From Anthoceros angustus (taxonomy: Eukaryota > Streptophyta > Anthocerotopsida > Anthocerotales > Anthocerotaceae), in the NCBI GenBank assembly GCA_010909165.1, contig VJWM01000107.1:310001-374000 (forward strand): a DNA stretch of 64,000 nt, given 5' to 3'. Within the stretch, counting starts at the first letter, position 1. Each line of letters starts with the position of its first letter. The translations under genes and the position numbers were made by a program. The notes beneath the pieces are model-generated. The model saw nothing but the letters and a program-made list of their open reading frames with translations, ran no database searches and was not told the DNA's origin. Shown here piece by piece: positions 33,832 through 45,100 of the stretch.

Positions 33832-34086
33832 CTAGCCTTTGGCCTTCCGCTGCGCGAAGCAGACGGCGATGACCGGCAGCATCGCGCCCATTGCCACGCT
33901 GCCGAACACTGCGATGCCGAATTTCACCTTGCGGTTCTTCATGGCCGGGAGGTTGTACATTGTGTAGGCGTGTTCATAGTCGGGAGAGTACTTCTCACAG
34001 CCCATCCGATCGCAGTGGAGAGTGCGCCGGGGTCGCGAGAGGAAGGAGGAGGCTGCCATGCCCGCGGATCTCATCGCAACCGCCAT
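33832..34086 (-). CDS. COX7c-like mitochondrial inner-membrane protein
   Basis: Single exon of 84 residues. The start was chosen at 34086 because its context is GCCACCATGG. An in-frame ATG 24 codons upstream is less likely. The N-terminus (MAVAMRSAGMAASSFLSRPR) is a typical mitochondrial presequence. Then come NLPAMKNRKVKFG and one membrane helix (GIAVFGSVAMGAMLPVIAV) with a short basic tail. The NLP motif before a single helix with Gly-Ser spacing matches cytochrome c oxidase subunit VIIc, a small complex IV subunit. The family is weakly conserved, so the name is tentative. Confidence 0.65.
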   Translation of the reverse strand: MAVAMRSAGMAASSFLSRPRRTLHCDRMGCEKYSPDYEHAYTMYNLPAMKNRKVKFGIAVFGSVAMGAMLPVIAVCFAQRKAKG

Positions 34087-34573
34087 GGTGGCCTTCCTTG
34101 CCTGCTTGGAGCAGGTGGAGCGTCCGCGGGTGTGATGGCCGTTGGGAGGAGTTCCCAACCCCCGGTTAGGGCTCCGGTTACTTCACCCAACCCCGGTCAG
34201 GGCGCTAGCGGGCAGCGCTTCGTTACGGATGGCCCAAGAAAAATACCTGGCCGTAGCTAGCTACCTGGACTGGCGGTAGTGGGTACCCTTCGGAGTTGGC
34301 GATGGAAGCCGGCTAGGCTGGCGAACAGCGGCCCACGTCGCGCATGATAGGCTATGGAATTCCGCAGCAGGCTCGGCCCGGTGTGCAGTGCGCGCTGTTT
34401 TCTGCAGCCGTGGTGGAGTCGCGATGGGCGTGAGGAGCGTCCCCTGTTCCTGTTCCGGCGCGGGTGGACGGGAGATCTTCCCTGCGCTGCACCAACTGGA
34501 GCTGCGGGGATTGTGCGTAGAATGTAGCCTGTAGCTAAAAAATCTTCCAGCGCTGCGCCTTTGTGATGCTGAA
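34087..34573. promoter_or_regulatory. shared upstream region of COX7c-like and plastid-protein genes
   Basis: The 487 bases between two divergent start codons contain tandem CCCAACCCCGGT-like units near 34156-34195 and no obvious TATA box. A bidirectional promoter is possible. Confidence 0.4.
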
Positions 34574-37038
34574 ATGGCAGTTTCCCATGCATCCATCCTG
34601 GCACTCCCGGATTCTCGCAACGGGCGCGATCTCTTGCTTTCTTGCTCGCAGAATGAGGCGCATAATTCTTCGGTGTTGGGCTTTGAGCAGGGAAGGAATC
34701 AGAGGTTTGGAGTTGCTGTCGCGGTTAGGAGGACGCCGGAGAGCTTAGGAAGGTCTTTTCCTCGTCTGTGTGGGGGTCGAATTTTGTCGAGGAGGAATGA
34801 GGAATGCTCGCCGATGCCTTCGTCAGGATCGGGTCTGTTTCCTACAAGCTTGGTAGGATGTAGGGGGTTTTGTTCTTCACCAGAAGTACAGTGCATGGCG
34901 AGCCACGGGGATTGTGGTCGCCGTTTGCGTACAGGGGTTGGAGGACTTTCTAGGAGGTTGTGCTTGAAGCCAGCACCTTTCACTTTTAGAAGGATGTACA
35001 GGCGGCATAGTTCCCTTTCGCAATGTGGATGCAACGTTGCTCCTGCCGAGATGGCGGTAATAGTGGCTGCGGAATGGGGTCCCGTTGTGGATCAGTTGGT
35101 GTTGTGTTCGAGCATTGCTCTGGCTTTTATGGCGGGCATCGTCAGTCCAGGCGGGAGCTCTATGCGTGTGCCTTCGTTTCCCCAGCTCAAGCGCAGTATA
35201 GAGCTGCCACAAAGTAAGCAGGTGGACGTAGATGAGAAGACGAAGTCAGGGTCCTTGGATGGGTAAGCTGCCCTGCAATTTTCAAGTGTCTGCTGCTCGG
35301 CCTAAGTTTGCAGGTATCAGGGACGGGGAAATGCTGACATCGCATGAAGTGCATTGGCAGGTCAGTGAATAAGCAGATCCGAAACAGACGGAATGAGCCT
35401 GGGAAAGGTGGTTTTTGTGACGAAATCTGGAGAAAGTTTGACGCCAAGCTGGGGAAGGCTATTGACAAGCTGGGGAGTGGTGAACTTGATGAAGGTCCTG
35501 CACAGAGTCCCGTGCTAAGCTTACAGGCTATCGCCAGGGGACCTAGGTTGAGGTTGCTAAGAGCTGCTTCACGGCAACTTTGTAGTGAGGCAGGCATTGC
35601 CTTCAAACACCACGTTGAACTGTTTCATTTCTATTTTTGAGATTGCATCGGCCTAGTACTCTATTTCGTGCACAGGAATCCTGTATCGTGATGAAAGTCA
35701 TGGGGCATGCAATCTCATAAGGTGTTTTTATCGCTGGTTGCAGGTCAAGGATATTTCAGCATCGAGTGAGTCTTTGGAATCAGCAGGCTGGTCCAACTTG
35801 TGCTTGTACACCTTGTGCAGCTTAGTGATGCCTGCCTGCCGAACCTGTATCTCGCAAGAGTTGGCTTTTAGCATAGCTGACCACCAGAGTGTGCAACCAA
35901 GAGAGGCAGAGTTTGCGGCATGTAGAGCTGCTGTAGATGCAGGAATGGGCGTAGCAGATGCTCCATTTGTACTTGATTACCTTCGGAGAAAAGGGAAGGG
36001 AGACCTTTATGCGGACTTTTTATTTTTCCTGCGATTCCAGACTGTGAGGTAGATTATTTCATCCCTGCTGCCGTTGAGGTACATTGGCAGCTCAATTCTC
36101 GTGTCATTGCTGACAGTTGGTTTCCTGGTTGCATTGGAAGGTCTGGGAGCTTATGCACCTCGAAAGTTTTTGCACGATATGCTGAATACATCTTTGAGGA
36201 CTTAGTGATCTCACTGGCAGATGCAGCTGCGGAGATATATGTCAGTCGGTCCTCGTCTGATGTGATGGGAGTTGACATTGGCGACTGGCGGGCTTTACTT
36301 CGGCCTTCTCTCTCATCAACACGAGCACTTGAAAGATTTCGCAATGAGGTGCCAAGCTGAAGTGAGAGTAGCACCTGTGTGACAAAAATTGTGCCTGAAG
36401 TATTCCATCAGTGTGTATAGCAGTCTCAAGGAAATGCCCTGATTAGCTTGTGTTTCTGCAATGGGTGTCTTTGGGTAGTCCCCTAGTCTATTTTACAGGA
36501 AGATCCCTGAACAGTGTTACATCTTGACAACTTGCAGGTAGCATTGCGTGGTTGGCTTCAAAGAAATTTGGCTTGTGTGGAAGCCATGTATGAGGACCGC
36601 TTTGAGCTATGGACATTGCAAAGAGGATCAAGGAGTTTGGTGAGTAAACCAAGTAAGGAGCGGAAGAATGGTAAAGTCGGCGTGGAAGAGGATAACAGGG
36701 AACTCGTGCTCACACGCTCCAATTTGCCTGCAAGAAGAAGCAGAGAACTGAGGTCCCTATCTGGCTGGTAAGAAGATAAGACTGTGTTGTTGATGTTGAC
36801 GAACAGAACTGTGCTGTGAAGTGAACCTGACTAAACTGATTACCGAATCCACCGCTCCTGCAGGAGGTACAACTACACATTGTATCTGGAGTTTTCAGAC
36901 ATTGTGGGACCTTTGCTTCGTGCCCTTTTGACGAAGTTGGGAGACGCCATTTCCTTCCTCCTTGTAAGACTAATTGGGAGGGCACTCGGCCTCATCTATC
37001 GTGGAGTGCGGCAAAGTGTAAAGTGGTCTCCATCGTGA
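34574..37038 (+). CDS. plastid membrane protein, possibly DUF3685/Ycf55-like
   Basis: Six exons, 34574-35262, 35361-35613, 35744-36043, 36091-36348, 36538-36767 and 36864-37038, join in phase to 634 residues. The donor of exon 2 was chosen by phase and is the least certain. The long Ser/Arg-rich N-terminus fits a chloroplast transit peptide. A hydrophobic segment (VLCSSIALAFMAGIV) lies near residue 180. The C-terminus reads RYNYTLYLEFSDIVGPLLRA, GDAISFLLVRLIGRALGLIY and RGVRQS, a conserved helix pair ending just before the stop. This ending resembles what I recall of DUF3685 (Ycf55-like) proteins of cyanobacteria and plastids, whose function is unknown. The family call is from memory. Confidence 0.75.
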
Positions 37039-37549
37039 GGCGTTTTTATTGAACAGGAGTCATTGTTTACCAATCACGCTACTCAACCCTATTTTTTTGT
37101 GAAATGGACACTATAAATCACATACTGCTGCCAGGGCGCAAATGTATGCTTTCTGTCCCTCTAGAGCCTACCCTGACTGGAAAAAGAGAGGTTCTGCGGA
37201 CATGATGTAGACTAGGTTTGCGAACGTTGGACTGCAACCAACCCTTTCACTCCGGAGCACAATGTGCACATCTCTGATTGGCGACTTGTCCAATGTGGTA
37301 TCAGCAGGGGTGTACAACCAAAAGTATTTTATCTACTCACAGGTGCGAAAGAATAGCTTGTTGTCGGAACTGAATGCGATCCATTCATGGGACTGCATGT
37401 GATCGGAACTGAAATGGACCCATTCGTGGGACTAGGGCCACATCTCAAACACATGCACCTTGATCCTTCACCCGTACGGCTGTAGCAGGCATCTTCTTGT
37501 TGCAACGCGGATAGGTAGTATACAGCGGAACTTGTCTCGACGGCTGCTC
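37039..37549. other. convergent 3' flanks
   Basis: Between two facing stop codons. It contains two similar phrases (CCATTCATGGGACT and CCATTCGTGGGACT, about 45 bases apart). No gene was seen. Confidence 0.5.
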
Positions 37550-40505
37550 TCAGCTAGAAGTTGTTGAAACCTGCTTGCCTAGTTCCAGCTGCCTGAATCT
37601 CCTACTCTCTTCATGGGCTATATCAAGGAGTTCTTGCAGTGTGTTTGACTTACGACTTCTTGATCGTCCGACAGCTCTTAACAGGTCCAAGAGCACAGCC
37701 CTCTCCTCTGCCAAGTCTGGATGCACAGTTCCCAGAGATTCTTCTTTCACCTGAAGAATGTACTCCAGCAATTTGATAGCCTCATCTGATCTGGAAGGAA
37801 GCACAAAACAGACAGACAGCTGGTCAGCCCACGATGAAGAGCATAGCGATATCTGCTGGTAAGGTATGGATAGTTCATGTTACATGAAAATGAGACAGAC
37901 CTGCCCAGGGCATCGTATGTGCCCGCCAGATTCGTGCATACTGCCAGAGTGTCAGAATGTTGAGGACCGCATGTTTCCTCCAGGATAGCCTTGGCCTCCT
38001 CGAAAATCTCAGCTGCATCATCGATCTCATACAGCTCCACACAAGCCAGACCCATCTGATTGAGCACAAGGCCAAGTAGGGGCTTCCTCCGTTCCCCACC
38101 CGTCCGTAGCTTAACAACAGCACTCTTGAAAGCATTCAGGGCCTCCACGTGTTTGCCTATATCGTAATACATCACCCCCATTTGCGCCAGAATACCTGCA
38201 GCAGCACTCTGCTGTCCAGGGGCAGTATCCAAAACGTGTAATGCTTTTTGAAGCAAATGCAAAGCCTGCTCCCGCTCATTGATAGCTTCATAGATTGCTC
38301 CCACCTCTGTTAGACCAGCTGCAATGTCATCTTGGCCAATACTGACTCCATTTTTGCCATATATCTTGAGAGCATTTTCACCATAACTCTTGGCTTCCCG
38401 CGATTTCCCTGTTTTCAAGTAAAGCTCTGCTAGGCTGACATAAACTGCAGCAATTGTGGGATCGCTTTCTCCTTTTATAGACTTGAGCACAGTCAGTGCC
38501 TTTTGATAGGAAGAAACTGCCTCGTCGTACCGTCCCAGCGCTAGGTATGTGTCACCTATTGTGTTGTCAACACTAGCAGCCTCTGCATCTTCACCACTAA
38601 CTAGCAGCGTGGCACTCGCCATCTCCAGATGCTCTAGGGCTTTCTCATAGTCGCCTTTCTCACTGCATATCAGCGCCATGAGCCTCCTATCAGCTGCCTG
38701 TTCCACAGAAGCTGGTGGATTGTCCGAGCCGTGTGTCCTCAGAACTTGTTCACACAGCTGTTCTGCTTCATCAAACTGCATAGCCTGCACAGCCAAGCTT
38801 TGCATGTCATCCTACACATTCAAGCATCATTCATACTAGCTTTGCAAAATGCATCACCCTCTGCCAGCCAGCCATCCAGCCAGACATGGAACAGCTGCAA
38901 TGCACCATGATTGAAAGTGAAAATGCAGGACTAGTGGAAGCACGACGTTACCTGCAAATGTGCTTCGGCCACATAGCGGCAAGTTTCCCCGAACCGAGGA
39001 TCTGAGTCGCCAAGTGCTTCCTTTTGCAGTCGCAAAGCTTCATGATATGCTTGCACTGCATCCTGATAGTTTCCAGTTAGCGCATAGGTGTCACCAAGCT
39101 GCATGTGCCCAGCAAACAGAGCCAAAGAGTGCTCCAACCCTTGCTCCAGATCAGGTACAGTGAGAGAGCGCTCCAAAACCGGAATGGCCTCCTCATACTC
39201 CCCCAGCCGGCAGTGCAGAGCTGCCAGAATGTGCAAGCTGAGAACCAAGTCCAGGCTTCCTTTCCCCTCGGCCTTGCTCTGGAAGTATTTGACAGCATAT
39301 CTGGCATACTCCCTGGCTTTCTGCGGACCTTCACCCGTGGCATGGTAAGATTTTGCAAGCCTGAGTAGGGTAGGACCGATGTTGGGCGAGTCCGGCGTTA
39401 GAGCATCATCCCCGTCCTTCATATACGCCTCTACTAGTGCGAGCTTCACCCTTGAGCTCTTTGTTGGCGACTCCGCTTCCGTCTTCGGTTCATCCTCACT
39501 TCCCGGACTGTTGCCAGCGCTCCCATTGCCTTTGGCGGAGAAGAGGCGAGTCTTGGGTGTCTTGGGAGTCCTGGGAGACAGGCCGCTCTTTTTGGTAGGA
39601 GACTGAATTCGCAGGCTGGTCTTCGGAGTGAGCTTCCCTGGACTGAGCTTGTTGGGAGTGGACGTGTGTGAAGTGGTCTTCTCCGGGGTGTTTTGCTGAG
39701 ACGATGCCTTGCTGCCTTTCGGCGAAGGCGTGGAAGCCTTGTCTCCTGGGCTCTGCTGAGCACCAACCTTGGCGAGACCGAGTCTGTGATTCACGACGCC
39801 CTTCTCTGAAGTTTTCTGATCAACCTGAGACGCGCTTTTGCTCGGATTCCTCTCCTGAGCATTCTTCTCCGGATCCCGGGGGCTAAGCTCCGACGCTGTT
39901 TTCCTTGAGGGCCTGCGAGAAGGAGTGGTGTCTACAGTAGCCGAGTCGGGAACAAGCCCATCGTTTGCAGCCTTGTCCAGTGTCCTCTTTCCCGATTCCG
40001 GGGTAAGCGGCCCTTTGTCTTGCGAGGACTTGGCCGAGGGGAGCTTGGGGGATTTCTTGTCTGGCGTCTTCTCCGCCAACCTCTTGGGTACGGACACATT
40101 GAGGCCCCTCGGCGAGCCCTTGCCGGGGGATTTCTTGGGAGTCCTGGGACCTGCCGGCTTGCCATTCTTGTCCGCAGCAACCGGCAATTGCACATTCACG
40201 TGTGCAGATTGCAATTCCTTGGCCTCCTCCACAACCGGAGGCCGCGCTTGCTGCTCCTTCGATCCATTCTCCAGCTCCCTCATAACAGCCACCTCCTCTA
40301 CCACCTCCTCTTCGTCCAGCAATGAGGCATCCTCCTCCGCAGACACAGGAGCATCCAACCCAACTTCAGCAGCACACCCATCGGACGGCAAAGACGCGGG
40401 ATCGGTGGATCGATCCAGCGAAGCGATGATGGGAGTGGATTCAGCAGAAGCAGATTTCTTGCCCTCCTGCTCCACCGGCGCTGGCGCGGGCTGCTCGATG
40501 GCCAT
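37550..40505 (-). CDS. kinesin-light-chain-related TPR protein (KLCR/CMU type)
   Basis: Three exons, 40505-38952, 38811-37901 and 37790-37550, join in phase to 901 residues. The start MAIEQPAPAPVEQ is the first ATG after in-frame leader. Residues 1 to about 340 are Ser/Pro/Lys-rich and disordered, with many SP, TP and SPKK-like steps (RTPKKSPGKGSPR, TPKTPKTRLFSAK). From about 360 to 870 come TPR units, for example LGEYEEAIPVLERSL, TGNYQDAVQAYHEALRLQKE, LGRYDEAVSSYQKAL, IGKHVEALNAFKSAV and IDDAAEIFEEAKAIL. Plant KLCR/CMU proteins bind cortical microtubules with IQD proteins and keep cellulose synthase tracks in place. The basic N-terminus is a likely microtubule or IQD contact and a likely target of proline-directed kinases (inference). 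Confidence 0.9.
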
Positions 40506-43500
40506 CGCAGGCCGCCTGGCGGCTATCGGTGCGGAAGCGAGCTGCAGGCAAGCAGGCAGATCCAAAAGCACGAGGAATTCAGCTCCAGTAAGGCGACAGC
40601 GAGAAAAGGACGGCAGACGATCCTCCACTCTCCCCATAAAAAATGTGAGCGGACACCACGAGACGGAGGCAGTGCGGCAGCAGCACAAGCCAGGCAGGCA
40701 GGCAGCATTCTCGACTCCACTCCACCAGGGGGAAGGTACGGGACGAATTGCTTACAAGTGTGGGAGATGTCAGAACATTGTAAACCCGACAAGCAAGCCC
40801 CCGGGGGTTGCGCAGATCAAGCTCGCATCCTCAAGGTGCATGGCCACATTCCGCGGAACAGCATTAAGGGTCGGGGATGCAGCGTCGGGTGCTGTGCAGA
40901 GTGCAGTGCCCAGTGCCCACTAGTCTTGACTCTTCCTTGCTCGCTAGAGGGAAAGGTGAGGGATGCAATCTGGGATTCCAGAAGCCTGGACAAATGCGCG
41001 CGAGTGCTCTGGTGGGGACCCAACACTTACACTTACACTTACACTTACACTTACACTTACACTTGCACACTGTCTGGAGGACCAGGGGGCAGCAGGTAGC
41101 AGGTTACAGGCATGGCTGGCAGGCTTGGCTGGCTGTGAAGCAGCAGCGGGTAGATAGGCTATCACGCCGTGTACCCACCTCCTATGCGGGCGGGAGACTG
41201 CGTTGCCTTGCATTTAATATGATGGGGGAGGACGTAGGCTTACGGAGGGCATCGTACCACGCAAGCCGCATTGCTCATTCATTACCGCAACGCCATCGCC
41301 GTTTGTGCTTGCAAAACGGTCGCTTTGGCTTTGGCACGTCTAACAACACGCATTTGAGGATGAATGAGAGTTGATGTTTACGCAAAGATGGCGCCGACAG
41401 GATGCAAAACGGGTGCGGGACACGTGGAGCGCACGGGAATCTGATGCCTTGCCCATTGTCCACTGCCCATTGCGTGCGCGCGGATGCATGCGGCAGCCGG
41501 CATATCCCCCTTTGCATGGCCAAATATTTCCAACTTTAGGCCACATGTGGCATGCATTGCATTTGCAGGCTGCGGCCCAGTCCGAATTCCGATGCTTGCC
41601 CGAGCTGCAGCCCCGAGAACTGAATTACGGAGTCGTGTGAGTCGTTCGCAGTCTCGACTTGCATTTTACCGAGGTGGGCACTGGCAGGCTGGGCAATGCG
41701 AGCATGCCAAAGGACCTTGGAAGGGAGGCAAAGCAAAAAAGGGAGAAACGTTTGTATATCCAAAAGATGCATGTACCGTGGAGATCACCTAGGATACTAC
41801 CTGGCAGTGGTCAGTCCCGTTGGGAGTCACGTTGGGGCAGCAGAGACCGTTCCTTGTCTGGGTTCTGGGTTGCCCATACGGTTTCGAGAATCACCACGAA
41901 TGGGAGAACGGGAGGGACCTGTTGCGCTCTGACAAGACTTCCAACAGCTCGCAACAACGATGGGATGGCTCTTGTTCACGGGTAAGCGTTACTGTTGCAA
42001 CAGCCGGCCTACTGGGACTGTCCTCCTCTGCCCCCGACGCTGACCCACTCGCTACCCCTTGTGAAGAGTGCCGGGCTTGGACCAGGTGACGCCCCGAACT
42101 GGAGCTTCTGTCTGGAGCCGAGTATAGGACTGAATTCCACCGCCAACTTGGCTCTGGATTGTGAGCCACCAGCTTGGTTTGAGCTTTGCCCTCCCTGCCA
42201 CCGGCGTGCTGCTGGCGGCTGCTGCGTACATGCAAAGGGTGTTGTGACAAAACATGTGCTGCTCTCCCCTCAAGACGTAAGAGTCATGTGAGCCCCCTCA
42301 TTGTCTGCACCCTAATTGCCGTGCCTTCCGAGAGGGTACTGGGTACATACATACCTGCTGTAGCCCACTCGGTTGCAGAACAAGTTGAACAACCCACAGA
42401 CAAATCTGCTTGGTTTGGCAGAGCTCACATTCGTAGTAGTAGTAGGCAAGGGCAAGCAAGGGCTTGTGGGGAACCGGGGCCGAATTCCCTCGTTTGTTTC
42501 CAAGCATGGCATGGAGAAAGGATGTGACAAAGATACGTTGCCTGCAGCATTGGGAAACAGAGAGATGCCACAAGATAATATCGTCCGTGTGGCTACCTTT
42601 TCATGTGCCTACAGTTACATGCTGTAAAAGTATGATAAACTACGGTGGGCAATCGTCCCTGCCGGTGCACAAAGTTGTGAAATCTGTGGAAGGGCGAGGC
42701 AGGCAGCCTGGCTGCCAGCCTTTTCCGGTCCGGCTGCTGCTATCCTTGCCCGTGGTTTCAACTTTTACACCACCTACTATCGTTGCTTTTGGATGAATGT
42801 TTTGCTGCACGTCAGCGGCTAAACGAGAGATCTGAAGGAAGTTGGGAACTGGTGCCACCAACTCGGGCATGATGGTGGCAGCAGTCACTGGATAAAACAG
42901 AAGTTGACTACAGAACAGCAGTCCCCACACGGGGCCCTTTCTGCCTTGCTTGCAGGGTGTGCCGAGGATCCCCGAGGATGGCGTCACACTAATCTGCAAT
43001 GAGCCGGACCGCAGATCCGGCTCCAAATCACACTCAGGAGCGCCTGCTGGAGCTTTGGCTGGAACCTTGTCCTCTTCAGGCCTGGGGTGGGGAGGTGGCG
43101 TCGTCAGTCTGTACAGCCATTGACTGTTTCACGGTGCGATGGTAAGTCCTGTTGGCCCCAACTTACTCCTTCCACGGATGGGCATCAGAGATATTGTCAT
43201 CATGTCTTCCCCTTGGAGTCCTTGGAGGCAGCCAGCCATGCATGAGGTGTGTGTCGGCAGAAAGGGGAAGTTGCCCCACAAGTCAACAAAGCCCCAGCTG
43301 GAACTGGCATCCAAACTTCCCACCTGTCATCCACAATTCTGATAGCTTGTTGATGAGGCGCGCCGGCAACGAGGCCTGGCCGAAAACGCATATGAGGCTC
43401 GCTTCTAAAACGCATATGCTGTACCCATTTTCGTGGGCACTCGGGAGGGACCTGTGTCGTTGTCAGTGTGCGTATCGGATGGACGAGCTATGCAGCACCA

Positions 43501-43545
43501 TACAAGTGGAGAACCCGCGTGTGGGTCCAGCTGCACCTGATTCAC
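40506..43545. other. upstream of KLCR; no gene recognised
   Basis: 40,506-40,700 is probably KLCR leader and promoter. From 40,700 to 43,545 there are many overlapping frames of 70-130 codons on both strands, none with a known motif. The minus-strand frame 42640-43026 has protein-like composition (LQISVTPSSGILGTPCKQG) but no start context or splice partner that I could support. Confidence 0.4.
41023..41064. repeat. (ACACTT)7 hexanucleotide microsatellite
   Basis: Seven perfect ACACTT units, followed by ACTTGCACAC. Confidence 0.95.
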
Positions 43546-43912
43546 AAGGAAATCACACCGAGCCTGGAAGGAAATCGCACCAGGCCTGGAAGGAAATCAC
43601 ACCAGGCCTGGAAGGAAATCACACCAGGCCTGGAAGGAAATCACACCAAGCCTGGAAGGAAATCACACCAAGCCTGGAAGGAAATCACACAAAGACTGGA
43701 AGGAAATCACACCAAGCCTGGAAGGAAATCACACCAAGCCTGGAAGGAAATCACACCAAGCCTGGAAGGAAACCACACCAAGCCTGGAAGGAAATCACAC
43801 CAAGACTGGAAGGAAATCACACCAAGCCTGGAAGGAAATCACACCAAGACTGGAAGGAAATCACACCAAGCCTGGAAGGAAATCACACCAAGGCTGGAAG
43901 TGAAGATGAGCA
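43546..43912. repeat. 22-bp minisatellite, about 16 copies
   Basis: The unit is GAAATCACACCAAGCCTGGAAG with few variants (AGGCCTGG, AGACTGG, GAAACCAC, GCACC). The period of 22 is not a multiple of three, so each reading frame cycles through all phases. Frames encoding KEITPSLEGNHTKPGRKSH-like text stay open through the whole array. Those frames have no other support as genes. Confidence 0.95.
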
Positions 43913-45100
43913 TTAAATTCGTTGAGGCTGATTGTGCATGTTGAACTTGCTGAATCTGAAACGAGGGTGAATGTTGAACTTTGTTAGATGTGAACCTCGT
44001 TTCACATCCGTTGTGCTCACTAGCATCAGACGTTATCCACAACATGTACTACAGAGGGACATCCTGATATTGGGCTAGCTAGTGCATGCTTATTACTGAT
44101 CCCTTGCCATGCAACCTTGTGACGCTGAAGTAACTCACGCGTCGGTACGAATCATGACATTCTCGCGAAGAACTTGGCTTTCCCCAATTTCGATACTCCC
44201 CACCACCTTCTCAGTTGTTTGGAACACAGACCTCATGGCAATATCTGGACACCACCAATCGCCACCACGGGCTTCTTTTCCTGTTGCACACTGCTCACAG
44301 TCGGCGGGCACAGTCCAAAACGGCAGCTACCGCCCCACATCACAAGACTGGGTTTGGCAATGCCCTGCCAGGAGAGCATGATGCACGAGATCGTCCATCC
44401 AGGTTTGGGCATGCAACCAGCGTTCTATTCCTCTTATCACAAGCTTCGTGGATGCTAGCATGCATTTCCATGGTAAGCCACTTAGACCTTCTTCACGTCG
44501 GGTGGCACTTGTCATGCGGAAATCCTGTCTGCCATGACATCATGCCTAGTTGCAGATCCGCCATTGTAAACACATACAACACTGGCAAATGCACGGGTGC
44601 CAGTGCATTCCCAAACCCACGTCCTCATCACCTTCCATCCGAGTTGCGACGGGCCCATGCAAGGCAACGCAACAGACTGCAAGAAAATCTCTGAATCAGC
44701 ATCAAGAGCCTCAAGTGCAAAGCCACCACGGACAACCATATCTCGTCTTACCTGTCACAACCGCCAGCAGCCCCCTACGAAGACGAAGTCCTTCTCTCAA
44801 GCCAGGTCCTTGTCAAGCCTTATCACCCACACCAACACATCACAGACTCAAGGAGGTGCCCAGATGCCAGACAAGGTCGTCCATGCGCTGATCTGCGCTG
44901 ACTGCCGCTCCTTCCTGCTTCAGCTTGGAAGCATCCACGGCAATACGGTCTACCGCAGGATCCCCGCCCATCGCAATAGACCTGCGCCACCACACCACAA
45001 TCTCAGCAAACACAACTCCAACACCAAAAACCCAAAAAAACCCACAAAGCCAAGAACAAACAACAATGTGGGCGAAGTTCCATTCTAACACACAATCACC
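43913..45100. other. no gene recognised; 3' flank of the Fic gene
   Basis: A pair of inverted phrases (AACGAGGGTGAATGTTGAAC and GTGAACCTCGTTTCACATC) lies near 43,960-44,010. The 44,900-45,100 part is CA-rich and may be the 3' untranslated region of the gene to the right. Confidence 0.4.

Noticed and set aside
42640-43026. Minus-strand frame of 128 codons (SVTPSSGILGTPCKQG...)
   Set aside because: Composition is protein-like, but there is no start context, no splice partner and no family match. It is left unannotated.
43152-43944. Two overlapping frames of 254 and 158 codons with repeated KEITPSLEGNHTKPG text
   Set aside because: They exist only because a 22-bp satellite unit has no stop codon in any phase. 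There is no support outside the array.
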